Assembly (NCBI RefSeq): GCF_008042045.1
Contig: NZ_RDBP01000037.1
Coordinates: forward strand, 853,623 to 917,622
Direction: 5' to 3'
Length of the DNA stretch: 64,000 bases
Source: Streptomyces sp. T39
GTDB taxonomy: Bacteria > Actinomycetota > Actinomycetes > Streptomycetales > Streptomycetaceae
In this document: piece after piece, positions 27,182 through 36,093 of the stretch
Layout of the letters: every line of letters starts with the position of its first letter
Position numbering within the stretch: the stretch's first letter is position 1
Position numbers and translations under genes: made by a program
The notes under the pieces: model-generated
The model's input: the letters and a program-made list of their open reading frames with translations, nothing else
Database searches by the model: none
What the model was told of the DNA's origin: nothing

Positions 27182-28396
27182 GTGGACAAGCCGAAGGTGG
27201 TTCTGGGGGTCAGCGGGGGCATCGCCGCCTACAAGGCGTGCGAACTGCTGCGCCGGCTGACCGAGTCGGGACACGACGTGCGCGTGGTGCCCACGGCGTC
27301 CGCCCTGAACTTCGTCGGCGCGGCCACCTGGTCCGCGCTGTCCGGCAACCCGGTCTCCACCGAGGTCTGGAACGACGTCCACGAGGTCCCCCATGTACGC
27401 ATCGGCCAGCACGCCGACCTCGTGGTCGTGGCGCCCGCCACGGCCGACATGCTCGCCAAGGCGGCGCACGGGCTCGCCGACGACCTGCTGACCAACACGC
27501 TGCTCACCGCACGCTGTCCCGTCGTCTTCGCCCCCGCCATGCACACCGAGATGTGGGAGCACCCCGCCACCCAGGAGAACGTCGCCACCCTGCGCCGGCG
27601 GGGCGCCCTGGTGATCGAACCCGCCGTGGGCCGGCTCACCGGGGTCGACACCGGCAAGGGGCGGCTGCCCGAACCGGGCGAGATCTTCGAGGTCTGCCGC
27701 CGGGTCCTCGCCCGCGGCGCCGCCGCCCCCGACCTCGGCGGGCTCCATGTGGTGGTCAGCGCCGGCGGCACCCGCGAACCGCTGGACCCGGTGCGCTTCC
27801 TCGGCAACCGCTCCTCCGGCAAACAGGGCTACGCCCTGGCCCGCACGGCCGCCGCGCGCGGCGCCCGGGTCACGCTGATCGAGGCCAACACCGGGCTGCC
27901 GGACCCCGCCGGGGTGGACGTGGTGCACGTCGGGACCGCGGTGCAGCTGCGCGAGGCCGTGCTGAAGGCGGCCGCCGACGCCGACGCGGTGGTCATGGCG
28001 GCCGCGGTGGCCGACTTCCGGCCGGCCGAGTACGCCACCGGCAAGATCAAGAAGAAGGACGGCGTCGAGGCGCCCTCGGTCGTGCTCGTCCGCAACCCCG
28101 ACATCCTGGCCGAGATCTCCGCCGACCGCGCCCGCCCCGGACAGGTGGTCGTCGGTTTCGCCGCCGAGACCGACGACGTTCTGGCCAACGGCCGCGACAA
28201 GCTCCGCCGCAAGGGCTGCGATCTGCTGGTCGTGAACGAGGTGGGGGAGCGCAGGACCTTCGGCTCGGAGGAGAACGAGGCCGTCGTCCTCGCCGCCGAC
28301 GGCGCCGAGACACCGGTGCCGCACGGCCCGAAGGAAGCCCTCGCCGACACCGTCTGGGACCTCGTGGAATCCCGGGTGGACCGGGGCGGCCGCTGA
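27182..28396 (+). CDS. coaBC: bifunctional phosphopantothenoylcysteine decarboxylase / phosphopantothenate--cysteine ligase
   Basis: Coenzyme A biosynthesis enzyme of 404 residues. The N-terminal CoaC flavoprotein domain has VVLGVSGGIAAYKACELLRRL, VVVAPATADMLAKAAHG and FAPAMHTEMWEHPATQEN. The C-terminal CoaB ligase has VVVSAGGTREPLDPVRFLGN and VMAAAVADFRPAEYATGKIKK. Start chosen at GTG 27182 because GGGGAG stands five bases upstream; an ATG at 27146 would add 12 residues. It follows the rpoZ terminator. Confidence 0.95.
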   Translation: MDKPKVVLGVSGGIAAYKACELLRRLTESGHDVRVVPTASALNFVGAATWSALSGNPVSTEVWNDVHEVPHVRIGQHADLVVVAPATADMLAKAAHGLADDLLTNTLLTARCPVVFAPAMHTEMWEHPATQENVATLRRRGALVIEPAVGRLTGVDTGKGRLPEPGEIFEVCRRVLARGAAAPDLGGLHVVVSAGGTREPLDPVRFLGNRSSGKQGYALARTAAARGARVTLIEANTGLPDPAGVDVVHVGTAVQLREAVLKAAADADAVVMAAAVADFRPAEYATGKIKKKDGVEAPSVVLVRNPDILAEISADRARPGQVVVGFAAETDDVLANGRDKLRRKGCDLLVVNEVGERRTFGSEENEAVVLAADGAETPVPHGPKEALADTVWDLVESRVDRGGR

Positions 28397-28757
28397 TCCC
28401 CCCGTCGCCCGCGGGCCCCGTCCGTGCCGTCCGCGGTCCCGCAGTGTGAGACAGCTCATGGCCGGGGGCGGCCGCCGGGCCGGGCGCCGCGCCGGCCGGG
28501 GCGAACACTCGGCGACCATGCGGTGAAGAGCAGCACCCCGGTAAAACCCGCCAAATGTGGCGAATCACTCCGCCCGCAGGCGCTATGGTCGTAGCGTCTC
28601 GGCCATGGACCACAGGTCAGGGAGCTCCCACGCTGCGAGACGGGTTGTCCGGCTGCGGAACGCGACCGATAAACTGGTCCGCGGAACGTCGCGGGGCGCA
28701 GCCCCCTGCCGGTCCGTCAATGATCAGCCAGCAGCCGCTGCAACCCCAGGGAGCGAT
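28397..28757 (+). other. metK leader and promoter region
   Basis: Gene-free stretch of 361 bp. A possible -10 (TATGGT, 28583-28588) lies downstream of a small CGCCA-AATG-TGGCG hairpin. The remaining leader of roughly 160 nt is rich in short inverted repeats (for example GGGAGCTCCC and GGGGCGCAGCCCC) and ends in AGGGAG before the metK GTG. I looked for SAM-I and SAM-IV aptamer landmarks and could not assemble a convincing core. Confidence 0.45.
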
Positions 28758-29966
28758 GTGTCCCGCCGTCTCTTCACCTCGGAGTCCGTGACCGAGGGCC
28801 ACCCCGACAAGATCGCCGACCAGATCAGCGACACGATCCTCGACGCCCTGCTCAAGGAGGACCCCACCTCGCGGGTCGCCGTCGAGACCCTGATCACGAC
28901 GGGCCTCGTGCACGTCGCCGGTGAGGTGACCACCAAGGCCTGGGCGGACATCCCGACCCTCGTGCGCAACAAGATCCTCGAGATCGGCTACGACTCGTCG
29001 AAGAAGGGCTTCGACGGCGCCTCCTGCGGCGTCTCGGTGTCCATCGGCTCCCAGTCCCCGGACATCGCGCAGGGCGTCGACACGGCGTACGAGAAGCGCG
29101 TCGAGGGCGACGAGGACGAGCTCGACAAGCAGGGCGCCGGCGACCAGGGCCTGATGTTCGGGTACGCGTGCGACGAGACGCCCGAGCTGATGCCGCTGCC
29201 GATCCACCTCGCCCACCGGCTCTCCCGCCGGCTGTCCGAGGTCCGCAAGAACGGCACCATCCCCTACCTGCGCCCCGACGGCAAGACGCAGGTCACCATC
29301 GAGTACGACGGTGACAAGGCGGTCCGCCTGGACACGGTCGTGGTGTCCTCGCAGCACGCGTCCGACATCGACCTGGACTCGCTGCTCGCGCCGGACATCC
29401 GCGAATTCGTCGTCGAGCACGTGCTCAAGCAGCTGGTCGAGGACGGCATCAAGCTCGACACCGACGGCTACCGCCTGCTGGTCAACCCGACCGGACGCTT
29501 CGAGATCGGCGGCCCGATGGGCGACGCCGGTCTGACCGGCCGCAAGATCATCATCGACACCTACGGCGGCATGGCCCGGCACGGCGGCGGCGCCTTCTCC
29601 GGCAAGGACCCGTCGAAGGTCGACCGCTCGGCCGCGTACGCCATGCGCTGGGTCGCCAAGAACGTCGTGGCGGCCGGTCTCGCGGCCCGCTGCGAGGTCC
29701 AGGTCGCCTACGCCATCGGCAAGGCCGAGCCCGTCGGTCTCTTCGTCGAGACCTTCGGCACCGCCACCACGGACGTCGAGAAGATCGAGCAGGCCATCGC
29801 CGAGGTCTTCGACCTCCGCCCGGCCGCGATCATCCGCGACCTCGACCTGCTCCGCCCGATCTACGCCCGCACCGCGGCCTACGGACACTTCGGCCGTGAG
29901 CTCCCCGACTTCACCTGGGAGCGGACCGACCGCGTCGACGCCCTCCGGGCTGCGGCCGGCGTGTAG
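28758..29966 (+). CDS. metK: S-adenosylmethionine synthetase
   Basis: Enzyme of 402 residues making SAM from methionine and ATP. RRLFTSESVTEGHPDKIADQ opens the protein; GAGDQGLMFGYACDETPE is the first PROSITE-type signature and GGGAFSGKDPSKVDRSAAY the second. Start chosen at GTG 28758, preceded by AGGGAG; an in-frame upstream extension back to 28557 is open but does not resemble the family. A hairpin terminator follows. The last 39 bp and the terminator recur in inverted form inside priA (see 30599-30723). Confidence 0.97.
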   Translation: MSRRLFTSESVTEGHPDKIADQISDTILDALLKEDPTSRVAVETLITTGLVHVAGEVTTKAWADIPTLVRNKILEIGYDSSKKGFDGASCGVSVSIGSQSPDIAQGVDTAYEKRVEGDEDELDKQGAGDQGLMFGYACDETPELMPLPIHLAHRLSRRLSEVRKNGTIPYLRPDGKTQVTIEYDGDKAVRLDTVVVSSQHASDIDLDSLLAPDIREFVVEHVLKQLVEDGIKLDTDGYRLLVNPTGRFEIGGPMGDAGLTGRKIIIDTYGGMARHGGGAFSGKDPSKVDRSAAYAMRWVAKNVVAAGLAARCEVQVAYAIGKAEPVGLFVETFGTATTDVEKIEQAIAEVFDLRPAAIIRDLDLLRPIYARTAAYGHFGRELPDFTWERTDRVDALRAAAGV

Positions 29967-29985
29967 CCGCACCCGCATCCCGCAC

Positions 29986-30019
29986 CGGGCCCCCGACCGC
30001 AGCAGCGGCCGGGGGCCCG
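29986..30019 (+). terminator. metK terminator hairpin
   Basis: CGGGCCCCCG (29986-29995) pairs with CGGGGGCCCG (30010-30019); an inner CCGC-AGCA-GCGG helix extends the stem with one mismatch. It starts 20 bp after the metK stop. Confidence 0.8.
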
Positions 30020-30598
30020 CTGCCGTCACCGGGGCGGGGAACCGGCCGGGCCGGACTGTCGGCGGGCTCTGGTAGGAATGTTGGCTGTGAGCAGCGACGA
30101 CGAGCAGCCGAAGGACCCCGCGGCCGGCGGGCCGGAGCAGCTTGCGCTCATCCGGGAGACCGTCCGCCGGGCACACGTGCCCAAGGCCAAGCCGCGCACC
30201 TGGCGCGGCGCCCCGCTGGCGAAGGACCTGCCCGTCGCCCGGGTCATGGTCGACAAGGGCGCGCTCCACCTCGACCGGCTCTGGGACTACGCCGTGCCCG
30301 AGGAGCTCGACGCCGCTGCCCAGCCGGGGGTACGGGTCCGCGTCCGCTTCGGCGCCGGCGCGCACCAGGTCCGCGGCGGACGCCGGGAGGGCGGCGGCCT
30401 GATCGACGGCTTCCTCGTCGAGCGGCTGGCCGAGTCGGACTACAGCGGACCGCTCGCCGCGCTCGCCCATGTCGTCTCGCCCGAACCGGTCCTCAGCCCC
30501 GGCATGCTCGACCTCGCCCGGGCGGTCGCCGACCGCTACGCGGGCAGCCTCGCCGACATCCTCCAGCTCGCCGTCCCGCCCCGGAACGGCAAGGCCGA

Positions 30599-30723
30599 GG
30601 CCCGGCCGGTTCCCCGCCCCGGTGACGGCAGCGGGCCCCCGGCCGCTGCTGCGGTCGGGGGCCCGGTGCGGGATGCGGGTGCGGCTACACGCCGGCCGCA
30701 GCCCGGAGGGCGTCGACGCGGTC
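30599..30723 (-). repeat. 125-bp inverted copy of the metK 3' end inside priA
   Basis: Bases 30599-30723 are the exact reverse complement of 29928-30052, which spans the last codons of metK and its terminator. Identity stops abruptly at both ends. The copies lie 546 bp apart. See findings. Confidence 0.97.
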
Positions 30724-30802
30724 CCCCCGCACCCGAACCGGGCCCCTGGGAGCGCTACGGGCCCCCCCGCACCCGAACCGGGCCCCTGGGAGCGCTACGG
30801 GC
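30723..30802 (+). repeat. exact 40-bp tandem duplication in priA
   Basis: Units 30723-30762 and 30763-30802 are identical. Forty is not a multiple of three, so the second unit changes frame: PPAPEPGPWERYG is read from the first unit in the N-terminal frame and again from the second unit in the C-terminal frame. It begins at the last base of the inverted copy. Confidence 0.97.
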
Positions 30803-32503
30803 ACGGCCCCGCGTTCCTGCGGTCCCTCGCGGCCGGCCGTACGCCCCGCGCGGTGTGGACCGCGCTCCCCGGCCCGCACTGGCCGGACGAACTGGCGCGC
30901 GCCGTCGCCGCCACCCTCGCCTCCGGGCGCGGCGCCCTGGTCGTCGTCCCCGACGGGCGCCGGGCCGCCCGGGTCGACGAGGCGCTCACCGCCGTGCTCG
31001 GCCCGGGGCGGCACGCCCTGCTCACCGCCGACTCGGGGCCGCAGAAGCGCTACGGCGAATGGCTCGCCGTGCGCAGGGGCTCGGTGCGCGCCGTGGTGGG
31101 CACCCGCGCCGCCATGTTCGCCCCCGTCCGGGATCTCGGCCTCGTCGCCGTCTGGGACGACGGCGACGCCAGCCACAGCGACGACCACGCGCCCTTCCCC
31201 CACGTACGCGAAGTGCTGGAACTGCGCTCCGCCCACGACGACTGCGCCTTCCTGCTGGGCAGCACCGGCTGCACCGTGGAGGCCGCGCAGCTCGTCGAGA
31301 GCGGCTGGGCCCGTCCGCTGGTCGCCGACCGGGCACGGGTGAGGGCGGCGGCGCCCCTGGTGAGGACCGTCGGCGACCACGACCTCGCACGGGACGAGGC
31401 GGCCCGTGCCGCGCGTCTGCCGAGCCTGGCCTGGCAGACGGTGCGCGAGGGTCTGCGCGACGGTCCCGTGCTCGTCCAGGTGCCCCGGCGCGGCTACGCC
31501 CCCCGGCTCGCCTGCGAGCGCTGCCGCGCCCCCGCCCGCTGCCGCCACTGCGCCGGCCCGCTGGCCGCGCAGGACGAGCGCGAGCTGCACTGCGTGTGGT
31601 GCGGCACGGCCGAGACCGACTGGCACTGCGCGGAATGCGGTGCGTTCCGGCTGCGCGCGCAGATCGTGGGGGCGCGGCGCACGGCGGAGGAGCTGGGGCG
31701 CGCCTTCCCGGCCGTGCCGGTGCGCACCTCCGGCCGCGACCATGTGCTCGACACCGTCCCGGGGCGGCCCGCGCTGGTGGTCTCCACCCCCGGGGCGGAG
31801 CCCGTCGCCGAGGGCGGGTACACGGCCGCGCTGCTGCTGGACGGCTGGGCGATGCTCACCCGGCCCGACCTGCGCGCGGGCGAGGAGGCCCTGCGCCGGT
31901 GGCTTGCCGCCGCGTCCCTCGTAAGGGGGCAGGAGGAGGGCGGCACGGTCGTGGTGGTGGCGGAGCCGACGCTGCGGCCGGTGCAGGCGCTGGTCCGCTG
32001 GGACCCGGTGGGCCATGCCCTGCGCGAGCTGGCGGAACGGGCGGAGCTGCGCTTCCCCCCGGTGTCGCGGATGGCCGAGGTGACCGGGCGGCCGGAGGCG
32101 GTCGCCGAGTTCCTCGTCGCGGCCGGGCTCCCGCCGGAGACGGAGGTGCTCGGGCCCGTGCCGCTGCCGGTCACCGAGGCCGGCCGGGGCCCGCGCCGCC
32201 CCGGCGACCCTCCGGCGGGGGAGCGCTGGGAGCGGGCGTTGCTGCGCGTGCCCCCGGGCAGCGGGTCGGCGCTCGCCGCCGCGCTGAAGACGGCCCAGGT
32301 GGCCCGGCTCGCCCGCGGCGGCACGGATCCGGTCCGCATCCGGGTGGACCCGCCGGACATCGGCTGACGGCGCGGCGGTGGGTGCGCCGGACACGGACGC
32401 CGGCCGACGGCGCCGCGGCGGCGGGCCGCCCGCCCGGCCGGGGCGGTCACCGCCCGCGCGGGACCGGGGACGCCCCCGGCGAGGGGGCGAGGGTGCCGGA
32501 GGG

Positions 32504-33016
32504 TCAGCCGCTGCGCGGGCCGGGGAACGCGCCGGGGCGCGGGTCCGTCGGCTGCGGGGGCATCGAGCGGGCGGCCGGCACGGCCGGCAGCGGGCCGGGG
32601 ATCGTGCGCGTCGCCGTGGTCTCGGGCACCCGCTCCGCCTCGTCGGCCGGCCCCGGCTGCGGGGGCGTCGCGCGGCGCGAGCCGTAACGGCGGTGCACGG
32701 CCTGCTTGGTCACCCCGAGCGCCGAGCCGACGGCGTCCCAGGAGAAGCCGAGGGAACGGTCGAAGTCCACCGCCGCGGTCACCAGCGTCTCCACGCTGTC
32801 CCGCAGTTCCTGCGCGAGACGGACGGTGGGGGCGGGCGCTCTGCCGTAGACGACGAAGCCCGTGGACGGGCCGGAGCGGCGCGGGCGGTAGACATTGCCC
32901 AACTGGGCGGTGAGCGTGCGCAAGGCGTCCACCTGCCGGCGGACCCGCTCGATGTCCCGCACCAACAGGTGCAGGCTTGCCCGGGCTTGGGCGTCGTGGG
33001 TTGCGTGGTCGGCCAT
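32504..33016 (-). CDS. helix-turn-helix protein, function unknown
   Basis: Protein of 170 residues from ATG 33016, preceded by GAGAGG; a TTG two codons earlier is possible. Residues about 8-45 are helical and charged (LLVRDIERVRRQVDALRTLTAQLG). Near residue 90 is FSWDAVGSALGVTKQAVHRRYG, a helix-turn-helix of the type in which WxxIGxxLGVSxQAAxxRY recognises DNA. The C-terminal 50 residues are Pro/Thr/Arg-rich and disordered. It is transcribed opposite to the fmt-rsmB pair. Probably a small DNA-binding regulator; no partner is evident. Confidence 0.7.
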   Translation of the reverse strand: MADHATHDAQARASLHLLVRDIERVRRQVDALRTLTAQLGNVYRPRRSGPSTGFVVYGRAPAPTVRLAQELRDSVETLVTAAVDFDRSLGFSWDAVGSALGVTKQAVHRRYGSRRATPPQPGPADEAERVPETTATRTIPGPLPAVPAARSMPPQPTDPRPGAFPGPRSG

Positions 33017-33251
33017 CGACAAGCCTCTCGAACCGGCGTTGAAAGGGTCGGGCCGCGTCCGGGCGGCCCGCTTGGGTCAATCTCTCTTGACCAACGCTCC
33101 TGCCGCCGATCTGGTCACGCTTCGGGGCGTATGCGCATATGCGCGGGGCGCGCGGGCTTCCGTACGCCCCCTGCGGCACCGCCCCATAGACTGGTGAGCT
33201 GCTCGTCACCGTACGCGTAACAGCTCAAGCCCGAGAGGCAGTCAGTCACCG

Positions 33252-34184
33252 ATGAGGCTCGTCTTCGCAGGTACCCCCGAGGTCGCCGTCCCCGCCCTGG
33301 ACGCCCTGATCGCCTCCGGGCGGCACGAGGTCGTCGCCGTCGTCACCCGGCCCGACGCACCGGCCGGGCGCGGCAGGCGCCTCGTGGCGAGCCCCGTGGC
33401 CCAGCGTGCGGAGGAGGCCGGGATCGAGGTGCTCAAGCCGGCCAGGCCGAAGGACGAGGCGTTCCTCGCGCGGCTGCGCGAGATCGCGCCGGACTGCTGC
33501 CCGGTCGTCGCCTACGGCGCCCTGCTGCCCCGCGTCGCCCTCGACATCCCGGCCCGCGGCTGGGTGAACCTCCACTTCTCCCTGCTGCCGGCCTGGCGCG
33601 GGGCCGCGCCCGTGCAGCACGCGATCCTCGCCGGTGACGAGATGACGGGCGCCGCGACCTTCCAGATCGAGGAGGGGCTGGACTCCGGTCCCGTCTACGG
33701 CGTGATCACCGAACCGGTCCGGCACACCGACACCAGCGGCGACCTGCTCACCCGCCTGGCGTTCGCCGGCGCCGGCCTGCTCGCCGCGACCATGGACGGC
33801 ATCGAGGACGGCACTCTGCACGCCGTGGCGCAGCCCGCCGACGGCGTCTCGCTCGCCCCGAAGATCACGGTCGAGGACGCCCACGTCGACTTCACCACCC
33901 CCGCGCTGCGCGTCGACCGCGTGGTGCGCGGCTGCACCCCGGCCCCCGGCGCCTGGACGGTGTTCCGGGGGGAGCGCCTCAAGCTGCTCCATGTCGCGCC
34001 GCTGCCCGACCGCACCGACCTGGCCCCCGGCGAGCTGGACGCCGGGAAGAACCACGTCCACGCCGGCACCGGCTCGCACGCCGTCGAGCTGCTGTGGGTC
34101 CAGCCCCAGGGCAAGAAGCCGATGCGCGCGGCGGACTGGGCGCGCGGCGTGCGCATCGGTGCCGGGGAGAAGCTCGGCGCCTGA
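33252..34184 (+). CDS. fmt: methionyl-tRNA formyltransferase
   Basis: Enzyme of 310 residues formylating initiator Met-tRNA. LVFAGTPEVAVPALDALI opens the formyltransferase domain; NLHFSLLPAWRGAAPVQHAI contains the catalytic Asn-His and SLLPxxRG motif. The C-terminal OB-like domain ends WARGVRIGAGEKLGA. A diverged copy of this ending follows in the same frame after the stop. It precedes rsmB, a common order because both act in translation. Confidence 0.96.
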   Translation: MRLVFAGTPEVAVPALDALIASGRHEVVAVVTRPDAPAGRGRRLVASPVAQRAEEAGIEVLKPARPKDEAFLARLREIAPDCCPVVAYGALLPRVALDIPARGWVNLHFSLLPAWRGAAPVQHAILAGDEMTGAATFQIEEGLDSGPVYGVITEPVRHTDTSGDLLTRLAFAGAGLLAATMDGIEDGTLHAVAQPADGVSLAPKITVEDAHVDFTTPALRVDRVVRGCTPAPGAWTVFRGERLKLLHVAPLPDRTDLAPGELDAGKNHVHAGTGSHAVELLWVQPQGKKPMRAADWARGVRIGAGEKLGA

Positions 34185-34229
34185 GCGGCGCGCGGCGTGC
34201 GCATCGGCGCCGCGGAGAAGCTCGCCGCC
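34141..34229 (+). repeat. diverged 48-bp-period duplication of the fmt C-terminus
   Basis: Bases 34141-34181 (ARGVRIGAGEKLGA coding) recur at 34189-34229 with three changes. The period of 48 keeps frame, so the copy after the stop would read ARGVRIGAAEKLAA. Unlike the exact repeats near priA, this one has diverged and looks old. Confidence 0.85.
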
Positions 34230-34326
34230 GGACGCCCGGCCCGTCCGGCGGCCGGTCCCGTCGCGGGCGGGCGGCGCGCCGGACGTAGGGTGGGAGTGAT
34301 CAGCCCTCACGAACGCGGAGCACCTT

Positions 34327-35760
34327 TTGAGCGAGCAGTCCCGTCGCCGTTCCCCCAAGCCGTACCGCAAGCCCCGGAAGGACCCCGTGCGGATCCTCGC
34401 CTTCGAGGCGCTGCGGGCCGTCGACGAACGGGGCGCGTACGCGAACCTCGTCCTGCCGCCGCTGCTCAAGAAGGCCCGGGAGAACGGCGACTTCGACGGC
34501 CGGGACGCGGCGCTCGCCACCGAACTCGTCTACGGCACCCTGCGCCGCCAGGGCACCTACGACGCGATCATCGCCGCCTGCATCGACCGCCCGCTGCGCG
34601 AGGTGGACCCGCCGGTCCTCGACGTCCTCGCCCTCGGCGCGCACCAGCTGCTCGGCACCCGCATCCCCACCCACGCGGCGGTCTCCGCCAGCGTCGAGCT
34701 CGCCCGGGTGGTCCTCGGCGACGGCCGGGCCAAGTTCGTCAACGCCGTGCTGCGCAAGATCTCCCAGGACGAACTCGACACCTGGGTGCAGCGCGTCGCG
34801 CCCCCGTACGAGGACGACGCCGAGGACCACCTCGCCGTCGTCCACTCCCACCCGCGGTGGATCGTCTCGGCGCTCTGGGACGCGCTCGGCGGCGGCCGCG
34901 CGGGGATCGAGGACCTGCTGGAGGCGGACAACGAGCGCCCCGAGGTCACCCTCGTCGCCCGCCCGGGCCGTGCCACGCCCGGCGAGCTGGTGGACCTGCT
35001 CGGCGAGGAGTCCGTGCTGCCGGGCCGCTGGTCGCCGTACGCGGTGCGCCTCGCCGAGGGCGGTGAGCCCGGTGCGATCGAGGCCGTCCGGGAAGGCCGT
35101 GCGGGCGTGCAGGACGAGGGCAGCCAGCTGGTGGCGCTGGCCCTGGCGGCGGCGCCCCTCGAAGGTCCCGACCGGCGCTGGCTGGACGGCTGCGCCGGCC
35201 CCGGCGGCAAGGCGGCGCTGCTCGCCGCACTGGCCGCGGAGCGGGGCGCCGCACTGCTCGCCTCGGAGAAGCAGCCGCACCGCGCCCGGCTGGTGGGACG
35301 GGCACTGGCGGGCAACCCCGGCCCCTACCAGGTCGTCGCAGCCGACGGCACCCGCCCGCCGTGGCGGGAGGGCGTCTTCGACCGGGTGCTCGTCGACGTT
35401 CCCTGCTCCGGCCTGGGCGCGCTCCGCCGCCGCCCCGAGGCCCGCTGGCGGCGCCGGCCCGAGGACCTCGACGGCTTCGCCCCGCTCCAGCGCGGGCTGC
35501 TGCGCGAGGCGATGCGGGCGGTGCGCGTCGGCGGCGTCGTGGGGTACGCGACGTGCTCCCCGCATCTCGCGGAGACCCGGGTCGTCGTGGACGACGTGCT
35601 GCGCGGGCGCGGCGGACCGGCGGTGTCCGCCGAGTGGATCGACGCCCGGCCGCTGATGCCCGGGGTCCCGGCGCTCGGCGACGGCCCCGATGTGCAGCTG
35701 TGGCCGCATCTGCACGGCACCGACGCGATGTACCTCGCGCTGCTCCGCCGCACCGCCTGA
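34327..35760 (+). CDS. rsmB: 16S rRNA m5C967 methyltransferase RsmB/Fmu
   Basis: Protein of 477 residues combining an N-terminal NusB-like RNA-binding domain (residues about 20-150) with a SAM-dependent methyltransferase. The SAM loop is WLDGCAGPGGKAALLAAL. DVPCSGLGALRRRPEARW carries the PC motif Cys and YATCSPHLAETRVVV the TC nucleophile Cys of the RNA m5C family. Start chosen at TTG 34327, preceded by GGAG at good spacing. The N-terminal KPYRKPRKDP stretch is basic. Confidence 0.94.
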   Translation: MSEQSRRRSPKPYRKPRKDPVRILAFEALRAVDERGAYANLVLPPLLKKARENGDFDGRDAALATELVYGTLRRQGTYDAIIAACIDRPLREVDPPVLDVLALGAHQLLGTRIPTHAAVSASVELARVVLGDGRAKFVNAVLRKISQDELDTWVQRVAPPYEDDAEDHLAVVHSHPRWIVSALWDALGGGRAGIEDLLEADNERPEVTLVARPGRATPGELVDLLGEESVLPGRWSPYAVRLAEGGEPGAIEAVREGRAGVQDEGSQLVALALAAAPLEGPDRRWLDGCAGPGGKAALLAALAAERGAALLASEKQPHRARLVGRALAGNPGPYQVVAADGTRPPWREGVFDRVLVDVPCSGLGALRRRPEARWRRRPEDLDGFAPLQRGLLREAMRAVRVGGVVGYATCSPHLAETRVVVDDVLRGRGGPAVSAEWIDARPLMPGVPALGDGPDVQLWPHLHGTDAMYLALLRRTA

Positions 35761-35810
35761 GCGCGCGGGCCCGCCCGTCGGCGGCCTTCCGCGGGGATGC
35801 GCTGTGGGGC

Positions 35811-35998
35811 CGCGCCGGGGCGTCACGCGCCGGGGTCCTCGGGGCGCGCCGCCGAGGCGCGGGACCGCCCGCGGATGCTTCGCGGGGTGGAGTCCGGGCG
35901 TCACGCGCCGGGGTCCTCGGGGTGCGTGGCCGAGGACCGGGACCGCCTGCGGATGCTTCGCGGGGGCCGCGCCGGGGCGTCACGTGCCGGGGCGCGGC
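35811..35998. repeat. about 78-bp imperfect tandem repeats in a 333-bp gene-free stretch
   Basis: The interval 35761-36093 between rsmB and the convergent SUKH-3 gene has no convincing gene. It contains about 2.4 diverged tandem copies of a 78-79 bp unit beginning near 35811, 35889 and 35968; each carries GGGGCGTCACGYGCCGGGG or a close variant, and the first two share CCTCGGGG and GCGGATGCTTCGCGGGG. The copies differ by scattered substitutions, so they are natural rather than exact artefacts. Confidence 0.75.
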
Positions 35999-36093
35999 AC
36001 GGTCGTGGGGGCGGGCTGCGGCGCCCGCGGCGGCCGGCTCCGGGCGGAGGAGGCGCTCCGCCCTGCCGGTGAGGCGTCCGGCGGCGGTGGCGT

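Larger units (their letters stand above)
30087..32367 (+). pseudogene. priA: primosomal protein N' (PriA), frame-disrupted
   Basis: Replication-restart protein gene read in two frames. From GTG 30087 (or ATG 30078) the first frame gives the 3'-DNA-binding domain (LPVARVMVDKGALHLDRLWDYAVP). The second frame, from about 30763, continues GPWERYGHGPAFLRSL to the end. Cys pairs in CERCRAPARCRHC and CVWCGTAETDWHCAEC form the zinc-binding region. The helicase P-loop is absent (ASGRGALVVVPDGRRA), as in other actinobacterial PriA. The break is caused by a 125-bp inverted copy of the metK end at 30599-30723 plus an exact 40-bp tandem duplication at 30723-30802; with one 40-bp unit the frame would be continuous. 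A true null in priA would be surprising, so an assembly error is likely. Confidence 0.85.

Noticed and set aside
28590..28757. SAM-I or SAM-IV riboswitch upstream of metK
   Set aside because: Short matches such as GGTCAGGGAG and GCAACCC were present, but the ordered helices and conserved core could not be built.
30599..30802. Insertion sequence in priA
   Set aside because: The inserted sequence is metK-derived, with no transposase, terminal inverted repeats or target-site duplication of its own.
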